10,198 bases of DNA. It comes from SIAJ01 sp036266155. Lineage in GTDB: Bacteria; Planctomycetota; Planctomycetia; Gemmatales; Gemmataceae. Shown one piece after another: positions 1 through 7,257 of the stretch (positions within the stretch are counted from its first letter, which is position 1; every line of letters begins with the position of its first letter). The stretch is taken from contig DATANR010000149.1 of assembly GCA_036266155.1 (NCBI GenBank), forward strand, positions 1 to 10,198. Direction: 5' to 3'. The notes under the pieces were generated by a model. The model was not told the origin of the DNA and ran no database searches. It saw only the letters and a list, made by a program, of their open reading frames with translations. Both the position numbers and the translations under genes were made by a program.

Positions 1-562
1 GCCACTGGCGCACTTCGGTCCAGTTAACGAGTCGTAACCAGTTATCTCCAAAGCTGTTATTCGCTGCATTGAGACAGGCTGCTCATGGGACCAACTGTCA
101 AACCTGTTCACTATGCCAGAGACCCGAATGCGACAGTCCCCAATCTCAGGTTGCAAAAACCGCCGTTATCCACTGACCCGGCAACAAGATACGTCGAAAA
201 ACCGCGAAGCAAAATACTAGCGCAATAGAGCGGTGAAATTCGCCTCCACGAGCACCTCATTATCATGATTGAATATCCGTTCTGAGTTCGTCTTTCGGTC
301 AACCGGCCGAGCGAACCCGATGGCTTCCCAGCAGAAGCGTCAGGATCCGGATCAGAGTGGAGATGCCGATGAATTGAATATTTCGACCTGGTGCAGCCGA
401 CCTGCCTACACTTTGGTTCGTTGATCGCGGCCGGGAACGGCAACCGGTTCCATGTCTCGTGTTTTTTCTCTAGTCGCTTGCTTTTCAGTTCTTCCCCTTC
501 CACCCGTGTTTTATCGGCGGCAAGGGCCTGCCGTCACTTGATTTCGACCGCAGGAGCCGCAA
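1..562. other. Gene-free, relatively AT-rich stretch
   Basis: I find no convincing gene here. The longest open frames on either strand (for example 111-503 on the minus strand) have no recognisable domain, no good ribosome-binding site and an amino-acid mix rich in Arg, Ser and Cys that looks like non-coding translation. One hand-counted line (181-240) is about 43% GC, well below the flanking genes. The last part must hold the promoter of the small gene at 563, but I could not pick a convincing -35/-10 pair. No tRNA, repeat or terminator was seen. Confidence 0.6.
552..556 (+). promoter_or_regulatory. Shine-Dalgarno site AGGAG of the 49-aa gene
   Basis: AGGAG lies 6 nt before the ATG at 563. 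An in-frame TGA at 539-541 leaves no room for a longer protein starting at an upstream ATG. The site therefore fixes the start of the small gene. Confidence 0.65.
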
Positions 563-712
563 ATGCCAGACCAAATTTCTCGTGAGGAGATCGACCGGAA
601 TCGGGACCGTGCCATCGAGGAGATGGTTCGGAAAGGAGCGAGCGACGAAGACCTTCAGAAGACTTGCGAAGAGTTCAAGAAGGACGACGAGGATATGGGG
701 TGGGATAAGTAG
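563..712 (+). CDS. Small hypothetical protein, 49 aa, highly charged
   Basis: I do not recognise this family. The frame runs from ATG at 563 to TAG at 710 and encodes 49 residues, beginning MPDQISREEIDRNRDRAIEE and ending DDEDMGWDK. Asp, Glu, Lys and Arg make up about half of the protein. The composition suggests one or two amphipathic helices, with a likely turn at GASD (about residues 26-29). There is no signal peptide, no membrane segment and a single Cys. Three things argue that it is real: a well-placed AGGAG 6 nt upstream, an in-frame stop just before that site, and a canonical intrinsic terminator starting 17 nt after the stop codon. It is apparently a single-gene transcription unit. 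The following DUF4132 remnant lies beyond the terminator and is unlikely to be its partner. It could be a small regulator or an adaptor, but nothing in the sequence says which. Confidence 0.62.
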   Translation: MPDQISREEIDRNRDRAIEEMVRKGASDEDLQKTCEEFKKDDEDMGWDK

Positions 713-729
713 CCGAGTGATGCAGCAGA

Positions 730-757
730 CGGGAGGCGAGATCGCCTCCCGGTTTTT
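730..757 (+). terminator. Intrinsic terminator of the 49-aa gene
   Basis: A perfect 9-bp GC-rich stem pairs 730-738 with 743-751 around the loop AGAT. It is followed at once by GTTTTT (752-757). It sits 17 nt after the stop codon of the small gene and has the classical Rho-independent layout for the plus strand. Confidence 0.85.
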
Positions 758-802
758 CAATGGTTCATTGTTTCCGAATGCTCTTGTTCGCTTGGCCGGC
801 CG

Positions 803-1796
803 GTGCTCACGCCCCACGATAGCGCGACAGTTGCGCTTTGGCATCCGATCGGCCAGCCCATTGACGAGGTGGTCGCCTGGCGTGGCTGGCTTGAGAAACA
901 TGAGGTCGTTCAGCCTTTCAAGCAAGCGCATCGTGAGGTCTACATCTTCACGGATGCGGAACGGCGGACCAGCACTTACTCGAATCGCTTTGCCGCACAT
1001 GTGCTGCGACAACATCAATTCAACGCGCTTTGCCTGGCACGCGGCTGGAAGAACAAGTTGCGGCTCATGGTCGACGACACTTATCCGCCGGCGCAGCGCT
1101 TGTTGCCGCAATGGAATCTGCGCGCGGAGTACTGGGTCGAAGGGGCCGGCGACGAATATGGCACGTACACCAACGAGGCCGGCGTCTATCTGCATCTGAC
1201 GAACGATCAGGTGCGCTTCTACCGCATCGACGCGCCGCAAGTGAACGCACACGCGCGCGGCGGTGGCTATGGGCGTCACGGCCTCGACGCTGAGGAGCCG
1301 TTGCCGCTCACCGACATCCCTCCGCTCGTCTTTTCCGAAATCATGCGCGACGTCGACCTCTTTGTCGGCGTCGCGCGCGTCGGCAACGATCCGAACTGGA
1401 ACGACGGCGGGCCGGCAGGCCGGTATCGCGATTACTAGCAGAGCTACTCGTTCGGCGAACTCTCCGCGACTGCCCAAACGCGCCGGGCCCTGCTCGAAAA
1501 GCTCAGTCCGCGTCTCAAGATCGCCAACCGCTGTACGCTGGCGCGAGCGCTTCCTGGTGGTGAAGGGCGACATCCGCACGTACAAGATCCACCTCGGCAG
1601 CGGCAACATTCTGATGGCGCCCAACGATCGGTACCTGTGCATCGTCCCCAAACAAACGACCGCTGGCGCCAACAAGGTGTTCCTGCCCTTCGAAGGCGAC
1701 GGCACGCTGTCGGTCATCCTGAGCAAGGCGTTCTTGCTTGCCGAGGATACGAAGATCAAGGACCCGACGATTGTGAGTCAGTTGAAGAGGTCGTGA
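803..1796 (+). pseudogene. DUF4132 family remnant (C-terminal part), disrupted
   Basis: The translation matches what I know of the C-terminal region of DUF4132 proteins (family of E. coli YehI; recent Pfam releases may split this end off as DUF7737). Recognisable blocks are QPFKQAHREVY, TYSNRFAAHVLRQHQF, MRDVDLFVGVARVGNDPNW, SYSFGELSATAQTR, RTYKIHLGSGNILM, LPFEGDG and LSVILSKAFLLA. Two lesions break it. First, TAG at 1436-1438 stands between Tyr and Gln where the family usually has Trp (YWQ), so TGG-to-TAG is the likely change. Second, a +1 frameshift falls in the GCGCGAGCGC run at about 1541-1550, after which reading resumes in another frame (ERFLVVKGD) to TGA at 1794. Family members are usually around 1000 residues or more; here about 330 remain and homology stops near 800, just past the terminator of the previous gene. 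There is no ribosome-binding site before the GTG at 803. It is therefore a 5'-deleted, dead copy. The family's biochemical function is not established. Confidence 0.87.
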
Positions 1797-1801
1797 GAAC
1801 G

Positions 1802-1842
1802 CACCACAGAGACACCGAGGCACAGAGAAGACATCGAGGAAG
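1802..1842. repeat. Dispersed 'accacagagacac' type repeat
   Basis: The stretch beginning CACCACAGAGACACCGAGG, followed by CACAGAGAAG, is of a kind I recognise as scattered through many bacterial genomes. It often produces spurious translated words such as HRDTEAQ on one strand and SVSLW on the other, and both appear here. It begins 5 nt after the stop of the DUF4132 remnant. Its mobility mechanism is unknown to me. The segment between it and the palindrome (1843-1917) contains no gene. Confidence 0.6.
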
Positions 1843-1917
1843 TTGCGTTTGTCCGTTTCGAACGACCGCGAAGGGAAGGTTAGGCGAAGACCGAAGGGCG
1901 ATGAATTCGAGGTCGCG

Positions 1918-2011
1918 CCAATTTGGAGTGCTGCGGCTTGACGCAGCCTTCTTTCTTTGTGAGCGCTGGAAAAGAAAGAAAGCTGCGTCAAGCCGCAGCA
2001 CTCCAAATTGG
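1918..2011. repeat. 94-bp near-perfect palindrome between convergent genes
   Basis: Arms 1918-1958 and 1971-2011 are 41 nt each and match at 40 positions. The only difference is C1948 opposite A1981, which becomes a G-U wobble in minus-strand RNA, so that transcript could form an unbroken 41-bp helix. The 12-nt loop (GTGAGCGCTGGA) itself holds the palindrome AGCGCT. Each arm has an outer part (CCAATTTGGAGTGCTGCGGC, then TTGACGCAGC) and an inner CTTT-rich part. The outer part resembles interspersed repeats I associate with planctomycetes (from memory, unverified). It lies 92 nt past the stop of the yfhO-like gene, in its probable 3' UTR, and 121 nt past the end of the DUF4132 remnant. It could act as a bidirectional barrier or terminator, although no U-tract follows. 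I see no gene in the rest of 1797-2103. Confidence 0.92.
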
Positions 2012-2103
2012 TCGCCTGATCGTTAAACGTGCAATCCGAAGTGAACTGCAGTATTGTGCCAAACTCGGAACGCTTGCGTCAATCGATCCGGATACCACGT
2101 TCG

Positions 2104-4641
2104 CTAGCCGCTCTTTCGGGCGCGCTCCCGGATGGACGTGATCACAAAGAACACTGCCACGACGGCGATCGTCGCCAACGATATCCACTTGCCGCGCCGA
2201 TAGGATTGCGGCTCGAAGTGAAACACGACCTCGCGCGAGCCCGCCGGCACCATGACACCGCGGAAAGCGTAGTCGGCCTTCCAGATCTTCGTCTCCTGCC
2301 CATCGATGCGGCAGACCCAGCCGGGATACCACGGATCGGTGAGGACGAGCAGGCCGGCGGTCTGGCCGTCGAGGTCGACGGCGATGCGGTTGGGGGAGTG
2401 GGAGCGGATGCGGGCGGGGCCGGGTGAGTCCGGCGCATCAGGCAGAGGCTCTCCTCCAGGGGCCCAGTCCTCAAGTGTGGCGGCTCGGCGGACGTCGATG
2501 GATTTCAGTTGAGGGAGGACCTCGGCGTCGGGTGCCTGCTGGATCGCATGCGCGACGACGAACGCACGCGGCAAGACGCGTTGGTTCTCGAACAGGCTCT
2601 GTATGACATCGGATCCAAGACCTGCTCCGAGAAAACAGTAGCTTGAAGGACCGCTGGTCTTGAGTCGCAATGACAATGCTGAATTGCGAAAAGGCCCGTC
2701 AACATCTAGCTCGATAATGAGGTAAGCCACGCCCAAAAGGTCGAATAGGTCCCGATTAGCCAAACGAAATGTCATGACGACTGGATGCGTGAATTCTCCC
2801 AAGAATGCTCTCTGCGGTTCGCCAACGTCAGCCACGAACGCCAAAAATCGACGGTAACGGGCCACATCAAGCGGGTTATAGCCCACTATCGACGGAATGC
2901 CGTGCGCCGATGACTGTGGGCTTCCAGGGCCCAATACATTTTGAAATAGCGGCCCAAAATCATAAACCCGTAGCCCGTCCGTATTGTGTTCGCGAACATA
3001 ATCAAGAACTGGCGAGCGCTGGTACACGGCTCGTTGTGGACACGTGGACGCGTATGGGACGGATGAGAGCAGCACGTCCGCAACCATCAGCGCGACTGCT
3101 ATTAAGACTCGAGATGGACGCCTCTCTCGTACACCGGCCAACACGACGCCAAGCCAAAGCACGGGAATTATTGACCAGTAGATTACCCAGGTCAGAGCGA
3201 TTGAATCGGCCTTCGGGAACTCATTGTTGAGGTATGCAACCACCGGCGGACTGGACGCGAGGGTGATTGCAACGATCGATGCTACGCGAAACTCCCTTGT
3301 TTCCCAGCGTCGGTCGAGTGACTGAATCCCTTGACCCGCGAGAAAGGCGAGCGGGAAGGACATCGTTAACAACACGCGTGTGGGCATCCGAAAGTTGTTG
3401 AAGCCGGGTAGAGGGTCGACGACGTAGCTCCCACCCAACGCGTACGCGAGCATGCCAAGCGTGATCACAATTGGCACTAACGCACGGCGGCCTCCGAGAC
3501 TTGCTCCAACAATCGCGAGCACCGCCCACGTGAAACCGATACCGTCTCTTGTTTCCCAGTGAATGGGCTCGGCCCACTTGTCGGGGATCGGGCCGATCAT
3601 GCCCATCAAGGCTGCCTTCGCCCCATCCAGGCTCCACGACTGGCCCATGCCGTGAGCGCGGCTCGATTCACCGGCGGCTTCGATCGTGGGGAGAAGTTGG
3701 ACGGCACACAGGCCCTGACCAATCAGGACGACGATAGCTTCGGCCAGCAGCCAACGGGTCAGAACATCGCGAGTTCGCGGTTCTGCTCCCCTCTCCCCCC
3801 GCGTCGGCGGGAGAGGGGTTGGGGGTGAGGGGGGTTGAGGCTCGCCGCTAAAGGAGATAGGTACCTCTGGGTGCGAGGTTTGACCCCCCTCACTCCGGCC
3901 CTCTCTCCCCGAAGCGGGGGGAGAGGGAGAAAGATCGGCGTAGTCTTCCTTCAAGCTCGCTGGCGTTTCCGATACCACCGGGCGCTGACGCTCCCGGCTC
4001 GCCAGACGCAGCGGCCAGAGGCCGATCAGCAGGCTGCCATAGAAGGCCCATTGCGGGTGCGTGCCCAGCACGAAGAGTGCATAAGCGACGCCGCCGCCGA
4101 GGGCCCAGCGCCAGCTTCGGCGTTGAATCGAGCGCTCGACACACAGGATCACGAGCGGCGTCCAGCAAATGCCTTGCGTGACGGTGTGGCCGGCAAGGAA
4201 GAGCTGCATCATCCAGCGCGGCGACAGCATGAAGCCGACGCCGGCCGTGAACGCGGCCAGCTCGCCCATGCCGGTGTGACGCGCGTAGGCGTACATCAGC
4301 CAACCGGCAAGCAGGACATGGACGAAGACGAGCCAGCTCAGGAACGTACCGATCGCGGGTTCGGAGATGAAGTAGAGCGGCAGATTCGGCGGATAAAACA
4401 GGCCGACCTGGATGTCGTGGACGAACGGCGAGCCGGCATATTGCTCCGGGTTCCAGAGCGGCAACTCGCCGGTCTCACGGAGCGAGCGGACCAGGAATAT
4501 CTTCGCCGGCAGGTGCTCTGCGAGGAGATCGCTGGAGTCGGAGTAGAGCGTTTCGGTCGGATGCAGGACGAGCGGCCAGAAGGCGATCAGGGCGAGGAAC
4601 AAGAGCGCAAGATATGGGCGTAGCCAGCGAGCGCGCGACAT
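2104..4641 (-). CDS. YfhO-family polytopic membrane protein
   Basis: This 845-residue protein has the YfhO-type architecture (GT-C-like membrane proteins implicated in glycosylation of cell-envelope polymers). An N-terminal membrane segment (about 9-27) is followed by an outer loop with YSDSSDLLAEHLPAK and the hallmark PLWNPEQYAGSPF (61-73), then many hydrophobic helices to about 527. A soluble region with GYNPLDVARYRRFL (587-600) follows, then the typical terminal beta domain with LTDPWYPGWVCRIDGQ (767-782) and AFRGVMVPAGSREVVFHFEP (792-811), and a last helix (about 819-836) before a basic tail. Its ATG starts 1 nt after the upstream Uma2 stop (TGACATG) and lacks a clear Shine-Dalgarno, which suggests translational coupling. 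Residues about 215-289 are a Pro/Arg/Glu/Ser-rich stretch unlike the family, encoded by palindromic repeats inserted in frame. The middle of the gene is also poorer in GC than its ends. The substrate is unknown. Confidence 0.9.
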   Translation of the reverse strand: MSRARWLRPYLALLFLALIAFWPLVLHPTETLYSDSSDLLAEHLPAKIFLVRSLRETGELPLWNPEQYAGSPFVHDIQVGLFYPPNLPLYFISEPAIGTFLSWLVFVHVLLAGWLMYAYARHTGMGELAAFTAGVGFMLSPRWMMQLFLAGHTVTQGICWTPLVILCVERSIQRRSWRWALGGGVAYALFVLGTHPQWAFYGSLLIGLWPLRLASRERQRPVVSETPASLKEDYADLSPSPPASGREGRSEGGQTSHPEVPISFSGEPQPPSPPTPLPPTRGERGAEPRTRDVLTRWLLAEAIVVLIGQGLCAVQLLPTIEAAGESSRAHGMGQSWSLDGAKAALMGMIGPIPDKWAEPIHWETRDGIGFTWAVLAIVGASLGGRRALVPIVITLGMLAYALGGSYVVDPLPGFNNFRMPTRVLLTMSFPLAFLAGQGIQSLDRRWETREFRVASIVAITLASSPPVVAYLNNEFPKADSIALTWVIYWSIIPVLWLGVVLAGVRERRPSRVLIAVALMVADVLLSSVPYASTCPQRAVYQRSPVLDYVREHNTDGLRVYDFGPLFQNVLGPGSPQSSAHGIPSIVGYNPLDVARYRRFLAFVADVGEPQRAFLGEFTHPVVMTFRLANRDLFDLLGVAYLIIELDVDGPFRNSALSLRLKTSGPSSYCFLGAGLGSDVIQSLFENQRVLPRAFVVAHAIQQAPDAEVLPQLKSIDVRRAATLEDWAPGGEPLPDAPDSPGPARIRSHSPNRIAVDLDGQTAGLLVLTDPWYPGWVCRIDGQETKIWKADYAFRGVMVPAGSREVVFHFEPQSYRRGKWISLATIAVVAVFFVITSIRERARKSG
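3785..3931. repeat. Inverted repeat doublet (REPIN-like) inside the yfhO-like gene
   Basis: Two copies of a repeat of about 50 nt lie in inverted orientation (3785-3835 and 3883-3931) around a 47-nt spacer. They share CCCTCTCCCCCCGC (14 nt identical) and TGAGGGGGGT (10 nt identical), with a 2-nt gap between. Each copy is also a small hairpin, for example CTCTCCCC-GAAG-CGGGGGGAGAG. Two inverted REP-like units forming one long foldback is the REPIN layout. It lies within the coding frame of the YfhO protein (residues about 238-286) and keeps that frame open, giving words such as LSPSPPASGREG and PSPPTPLPPTRGER. Confidence 0.75.
3978..3999. repeat. Short GC-rich imperfect palindrome, possible second repeat type in yfhO
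   Basis: CCGGG (3978-3982) and CCCGG (3993-3997) flank GCTGACGCT-like sequence. In the YfhO frame this gives SRERQRP (residues 215-221), a peptide word I have seen as a recurring translated repeat in planctomycete genomes (recollection, not verified). It abuts the inverted doublet, so the non-family stretch of the protein may be made of two repeat types. Confidence 0.4.
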
Positions 4642-4642
4642 G

Positions 4643-5221
4643 TCATTCGGCCGACGGGGGTGTCTGATCGACCGGCGGAATAAACGAATCTAGCGAACAT
4701 CGAAAACCGGGGAGGACGTCTTCACCCGAAAGCTCGTCAGGCGCGCGCACCACCGTGTTCGGCCCATTTGGCCGATGCACGTAAACGATGCGCAGGTCGG
4801 GATCAACAATCCAAACGAGCCGAACGCCCGCCGCCAGGTATTGTTCGATCTTCTTGTTGACTTCGACCGCTGCATCATTGGGCGAGAGGATTTCGGCTGC
4901 CAGGTCGGGAGCAATCGTCAAGTCGCGCTTGGAAAGGCGGTCGGATAGGCGTTCTCGGCGAACGAACGACGCATCCGGCTTACGGACCGAGATGCGGTCG
5001 CCAGGAAAACCCCGAAACGGAGTATCCTGCGGATACACTCGGCCCAAGTTGTGTTTGCGACAGTATTCGTTGATAACGGCGAAGAGCTGCCCGCCGATCC
5101 AATTCGACTCCTCACTCATGGGCGGCATCTCCACGAGTTCGCCATCGACCATCTCGTAACCATCGGGGATTTCGGTCTCGGCAATCGCGAGGCCATCGTC
5201 AAAGCCGAACTTGGCGATCAT
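4643..5221 (-). CDS. Uma2 family (DUF820) PD-(D/E)XK endonuclease-like protein
   Basis: This 192-residue protein is of normal length for Uma2/DUF820. Family landmarks appear in order: GYEMVDGELVEMPPM (21-35); SNWIGGQLFAVINEY (39-53); the acidic site segment RKPDASFVRRERL (80-92), with Asp83; DLAAEILSPND (107-117), with Glu110; K123/K124 followed by YLAAGVRLVWIVDPD (128-142); and a C-terminal YVHRPNG strand. These fit the restriction-nuclease fold, although the function of the family is mostly unproven and it is strongly expanded in planctomycetes and cyanobacteria. The ATG at 5221 lies 21 nt after the speA stop, with GGGAG about 8 nt upstream. The stop almost touches the ATG of the yfhO-like gene. 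Despite the operon position, nothing shows that it works with polyamine synthesis. No lesion is visible. Confidence 0.93.
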   Translation of the reverse strand: MIAKFGFDDGLAIAETEIPDGYEMVDGELVEMPPMSEESNWIGGQLFAVINEYCRKHNLGRVYPQDTPFRGFPGDRISVRKPDASFVRRERLSDRLSKRDLTIAPDLAAEILSPNDAAVEVNKKIEQYLAAGVRLVWIVDPDLRIVYVHRPNGPNTVVRAPDELSGEDVLPGFRCSLDSFIPPVDQTPPSAE

Positions 5222-5242
5222 GCGACCGGCTCCCAGGCAGGA

Positions 5243-7183
5243 TCACTCTTCCAAGTAAGTATACCCGTCCATCCCGTCCTCGTAGAAGCGCAAGAATTGT
5301 CGGGCTTCCTTGGCGGTGATCTTGCCGGCACGGACGGCCTTGTCCACATCTTTGCGCATGCGTTCGACCAGTTTCTCGGCTGAGAATTGCACGTAGTTGA
5401 GGACCTCGCTCACGCGGTCGCCAGGGATGAAGTCGTCGATCTCGTAGGTGCCGTCGTCGAGCAGGTTGATGTGCACGGCGTTCGTGTCGCCGAGCAGATT
5501 GTGCATGTCGCCCAGGATTTCCTGATAGGCCCCGACCAGGAACACGCCGAGCAGATATTGTTCGCCCGGCGTGAACGAGTGCAGCTCCAGCGTGCCGCGA
5601 ACATCACGGCGATCGATGAACTGATCGACCTTGCCGTCCGAATCGCAGGTGATGTCGCCGAGCACGGCCCGGCGCGTCGGCGCCTCATCGAGTCGATGGA
5701 TCGGCACGATCGGGAAGAGCTGCTTGATCGCCCACGAGTCGGGCATCGACTGGAAGACGGAGAAGTTGCAGAAGTAGGTGTCGGACATCATGGTGTCGAG
5801 GTTCTGCAACTCTTCGGGCACATAGTCCAGTTGCTGGCAAATGCGCTGCAGTTTGCGGCCGACCGCCCAGAACAGGCGTTCCGCGATCGCACGCAGTTCG
5901 ATTGACAGGTAGCCGAGGTTGAAGAGGTTGAGGACTTCTTCCATGCGCTCCTGCGAATCGTGATAGCCCTCCAGATAGTTTCGCTTGTTGAGGTCGCGAT
6001 AGGTCGCGAGCAGATCGTGGATCGGCTGCGGGGCTTCATCGGGCACGACGGTGTCGGCTTCCGTTCGATCGAAGTCGGAGGTGCCGAGCACGTTGAACAC
6101 GAGCACGCTGTGATAGGCGACGACGGCCCGGCCCGACTCGGTGATGATCGTCGGGTGCGGGACGCCGGCCTCGTCACAAACGGTCTTGATGCGGAAGACG
6201 ACGTCGTTTGCGTATTCCTGCAGCGTGTAGTTAATGCTCGATTCGAAGTCGGTCTGCGAGCCGTCGTAGTCGACGCCGAGCCCGCCGCCGACGTCCATGA
6301 ACTTCAGGCCCGCCCCGGCCCGGTGCAGTTCGACAAAGACGCGCGCCGCCTCGTTGAGCGCGTCCTTCACCTTGCGGATGTTCGTGATCTGGCTGCCGAG
6401 GTGGAAGTGCGTCAGTTGGAGACAGTCCTCCATGCCACGAGCCTTGAGATATTCGAGCGCCTCCAGCACCTCCGTGATCGTAAGCCCGAACTTCGAGCGG
6501 TAGCCGGCGCTCGTGCGCCAGCGGCCGGACCCACGTGAAGCGAGTTTGACGCGCACGCCGATCACGGGGCGGACGTCGAGTTCCTCCGCGTGCTTGACGA
6601 TCAGCTCCAGCTCGCTGAAGCGCTCGACGACGGGGATGATGTTCTTGCCGCACTTGCGTGCGAGCGTCACCATCTTGATGAACTCGTCGTCCTTGAAGCC
6701 GTTGCAAATGATCGGCGTCTCGCCGCCGTTGGTGATGGCAAGAACCGCGAGCAACTCCGGCTTCGAGCCGGCTTCGAGCCCGAAATTGAACGGCTTGCCG
6801 AAAGCGAGGAACTCTTCGACGACGTGCCGTTGCTGGTTCACCTTGATCGGGTAGACGCAGCTATATGAGCCCTGATACTCGGCCTCGGTAATCGCGTTGG
6901 CAAACGCGTCCGCGATCTCGCCGACACGATGGCGCAAGATGTCCGCGAAGCGGATGAGGATCGGGACGTTGTAGTCTTGTTCACCCAGCTCATCGACGAG
7001 GAGCTTCAGGTCGATGGCTTCATCAGGCCGTTTATTGGGGTGGACGGTGATGTGACCGAGTTTGTTGACGCCGAAGTAACCTTTGCCCCAGTGACGGATG
7101 CCGTAGGTTTCCGCGGAGTCGACGAGCTTCCAATTACGGACGACCTCGGGATCGGTATTGGAGCGCTCGAGCAATCTGCCCAT
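5243..7183 (-). CDS. speA: Biosynthetic arginine decarboxylase (SpeA)
   Basis: The enzyme converts arginine to agmatine and CO2, the first step of the agmatine route to putrescine and polyamines, and depends on PLP and Mg2+. The 646 residues compare with about 658 in E. coli SpeA. Visible family features are the substrate-entry region YGIRHWGKGYFGVN (27-40), the PLP lysine K114 in YPIKVNQQRH, HFHLGSQITNIR (259-270), the phosphate-binding glycine loop GGGLGVDYDG (299-308), ESGRAVVAYHSV (349-360), the catalytic-Cys motif CDSDG (C513) and LGVFLVGAYQEILGDMHNL (545-563). I chose ATG 7183 because GAGGA lies 8 nt upstream and because an in-frame ATG at 7285 would fall in the likely promoter and add 34 unrelated residues. 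It appears to be the first gene of a leftward operon with the Uma2 and yfhO-like genes. Probably cytoplasmic. The reading frame is intact. Confidence 0.97.
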   Translation of the reverse strand: MGRLLERSNTDPEVVRNWKLVDSAETYGIRHWGKGYFGVNKLGHITVHPNKRPDEAIDLKLLVDELGEQDYNVPILIRFADILRHRVGEIADAFANAITEAEYQGSYSCVYPIKVNQQRHVVEEFLAFGKPFNFGLEAGSKPELLAVLAITNGGETPIICNGFKDDEFIKMVTLARKCGKNIIPVVERFSELELIVKHAEELDVRPVIGVRVKLASRGSGRWRTSAGYRSKFGLTITEVLEALEYLKARGMEDCLQLTHFHLGSQITNIRKVKDALNEAARVFVELHRAGAGLKFMDVGGGLGVDYDGSQTDFESSINYTLQEYANDVVFRIKTVCDEAGVPHPTIITESGRAVVAYHSVLVFNVLGTSDFDRTEADTVVPDEAPQPIHDLLATYRDLNKRNYLEGYHDSQERMEEVLNLFNLGYLSIELRAIAERLFWAVGRKLQRICQQLDYVPEELQNLDTMMSDTYFCNFSVFQSMPDSWAIKQLFPIVPIHRLDEAPTRRAVLGDITCDSDGKVDQFIDRRDVRGTLELHSFTPGEQYLLGVFLVGAYQEILGDMHNLLGDTNAVHINLLDDGTYEIDDFIPGDRVSEVLNYVQFSAEKLVERMRKDVDKAVRAGKITAKEARQFLRFYEDGMDGYTYLEE

Positions 7184-7257
7184 CAAAGTCGTCCTCGGAC
7201 CGTGCGGGACATCCGGTTCGCCGAGCCTCGGCGATCGACCGGTTGTTGAATGGATAC

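Noticed and set aside
111..503. 130-codon open frame on the minus strand
   Set aside because: No ribosome-binding site, no recognisable domain and random-looking composition in a low-GC region; it is open by chance.
582..1199. 205-codon plus-strand open frame overlapping the small gene and DUF4132 remnant
   Set aside because: It is in a different frame from both recognisable products, and its Ser/Arg/Thr-rich translation is typical of a shadow frame.
803..1438. A functional 211-aa protein from GTG 803
   Set aside because: No Shine-Dalgarno, and the DUF4132 similarity continues straight through the TAG and, after a frameshift, to 1796, so this is a broken gene and not a short one.
485..1759. 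424-codon open frame on the minus strand
   Set aside because: It lies antisense to the 49-aa gene and to the clearly recognisable DUF4132 remnant. High GC keeps antisense frames open, and the product is Arg/Val/Leu-rich without family features.
3785..3931. CRISPR-like or tandem repeat array
   Set aside because: Only two copies in inverted orientation with one spacer; this is a palindromic doublet, not a direct-repeat array.
3835..4623. 262-codon plus-strand open frame
   Set aside because: It is antisense to well-conserved YfhO sequence and is Arg/Gln/Glu-rich with no domain; a shadow of the real gene.
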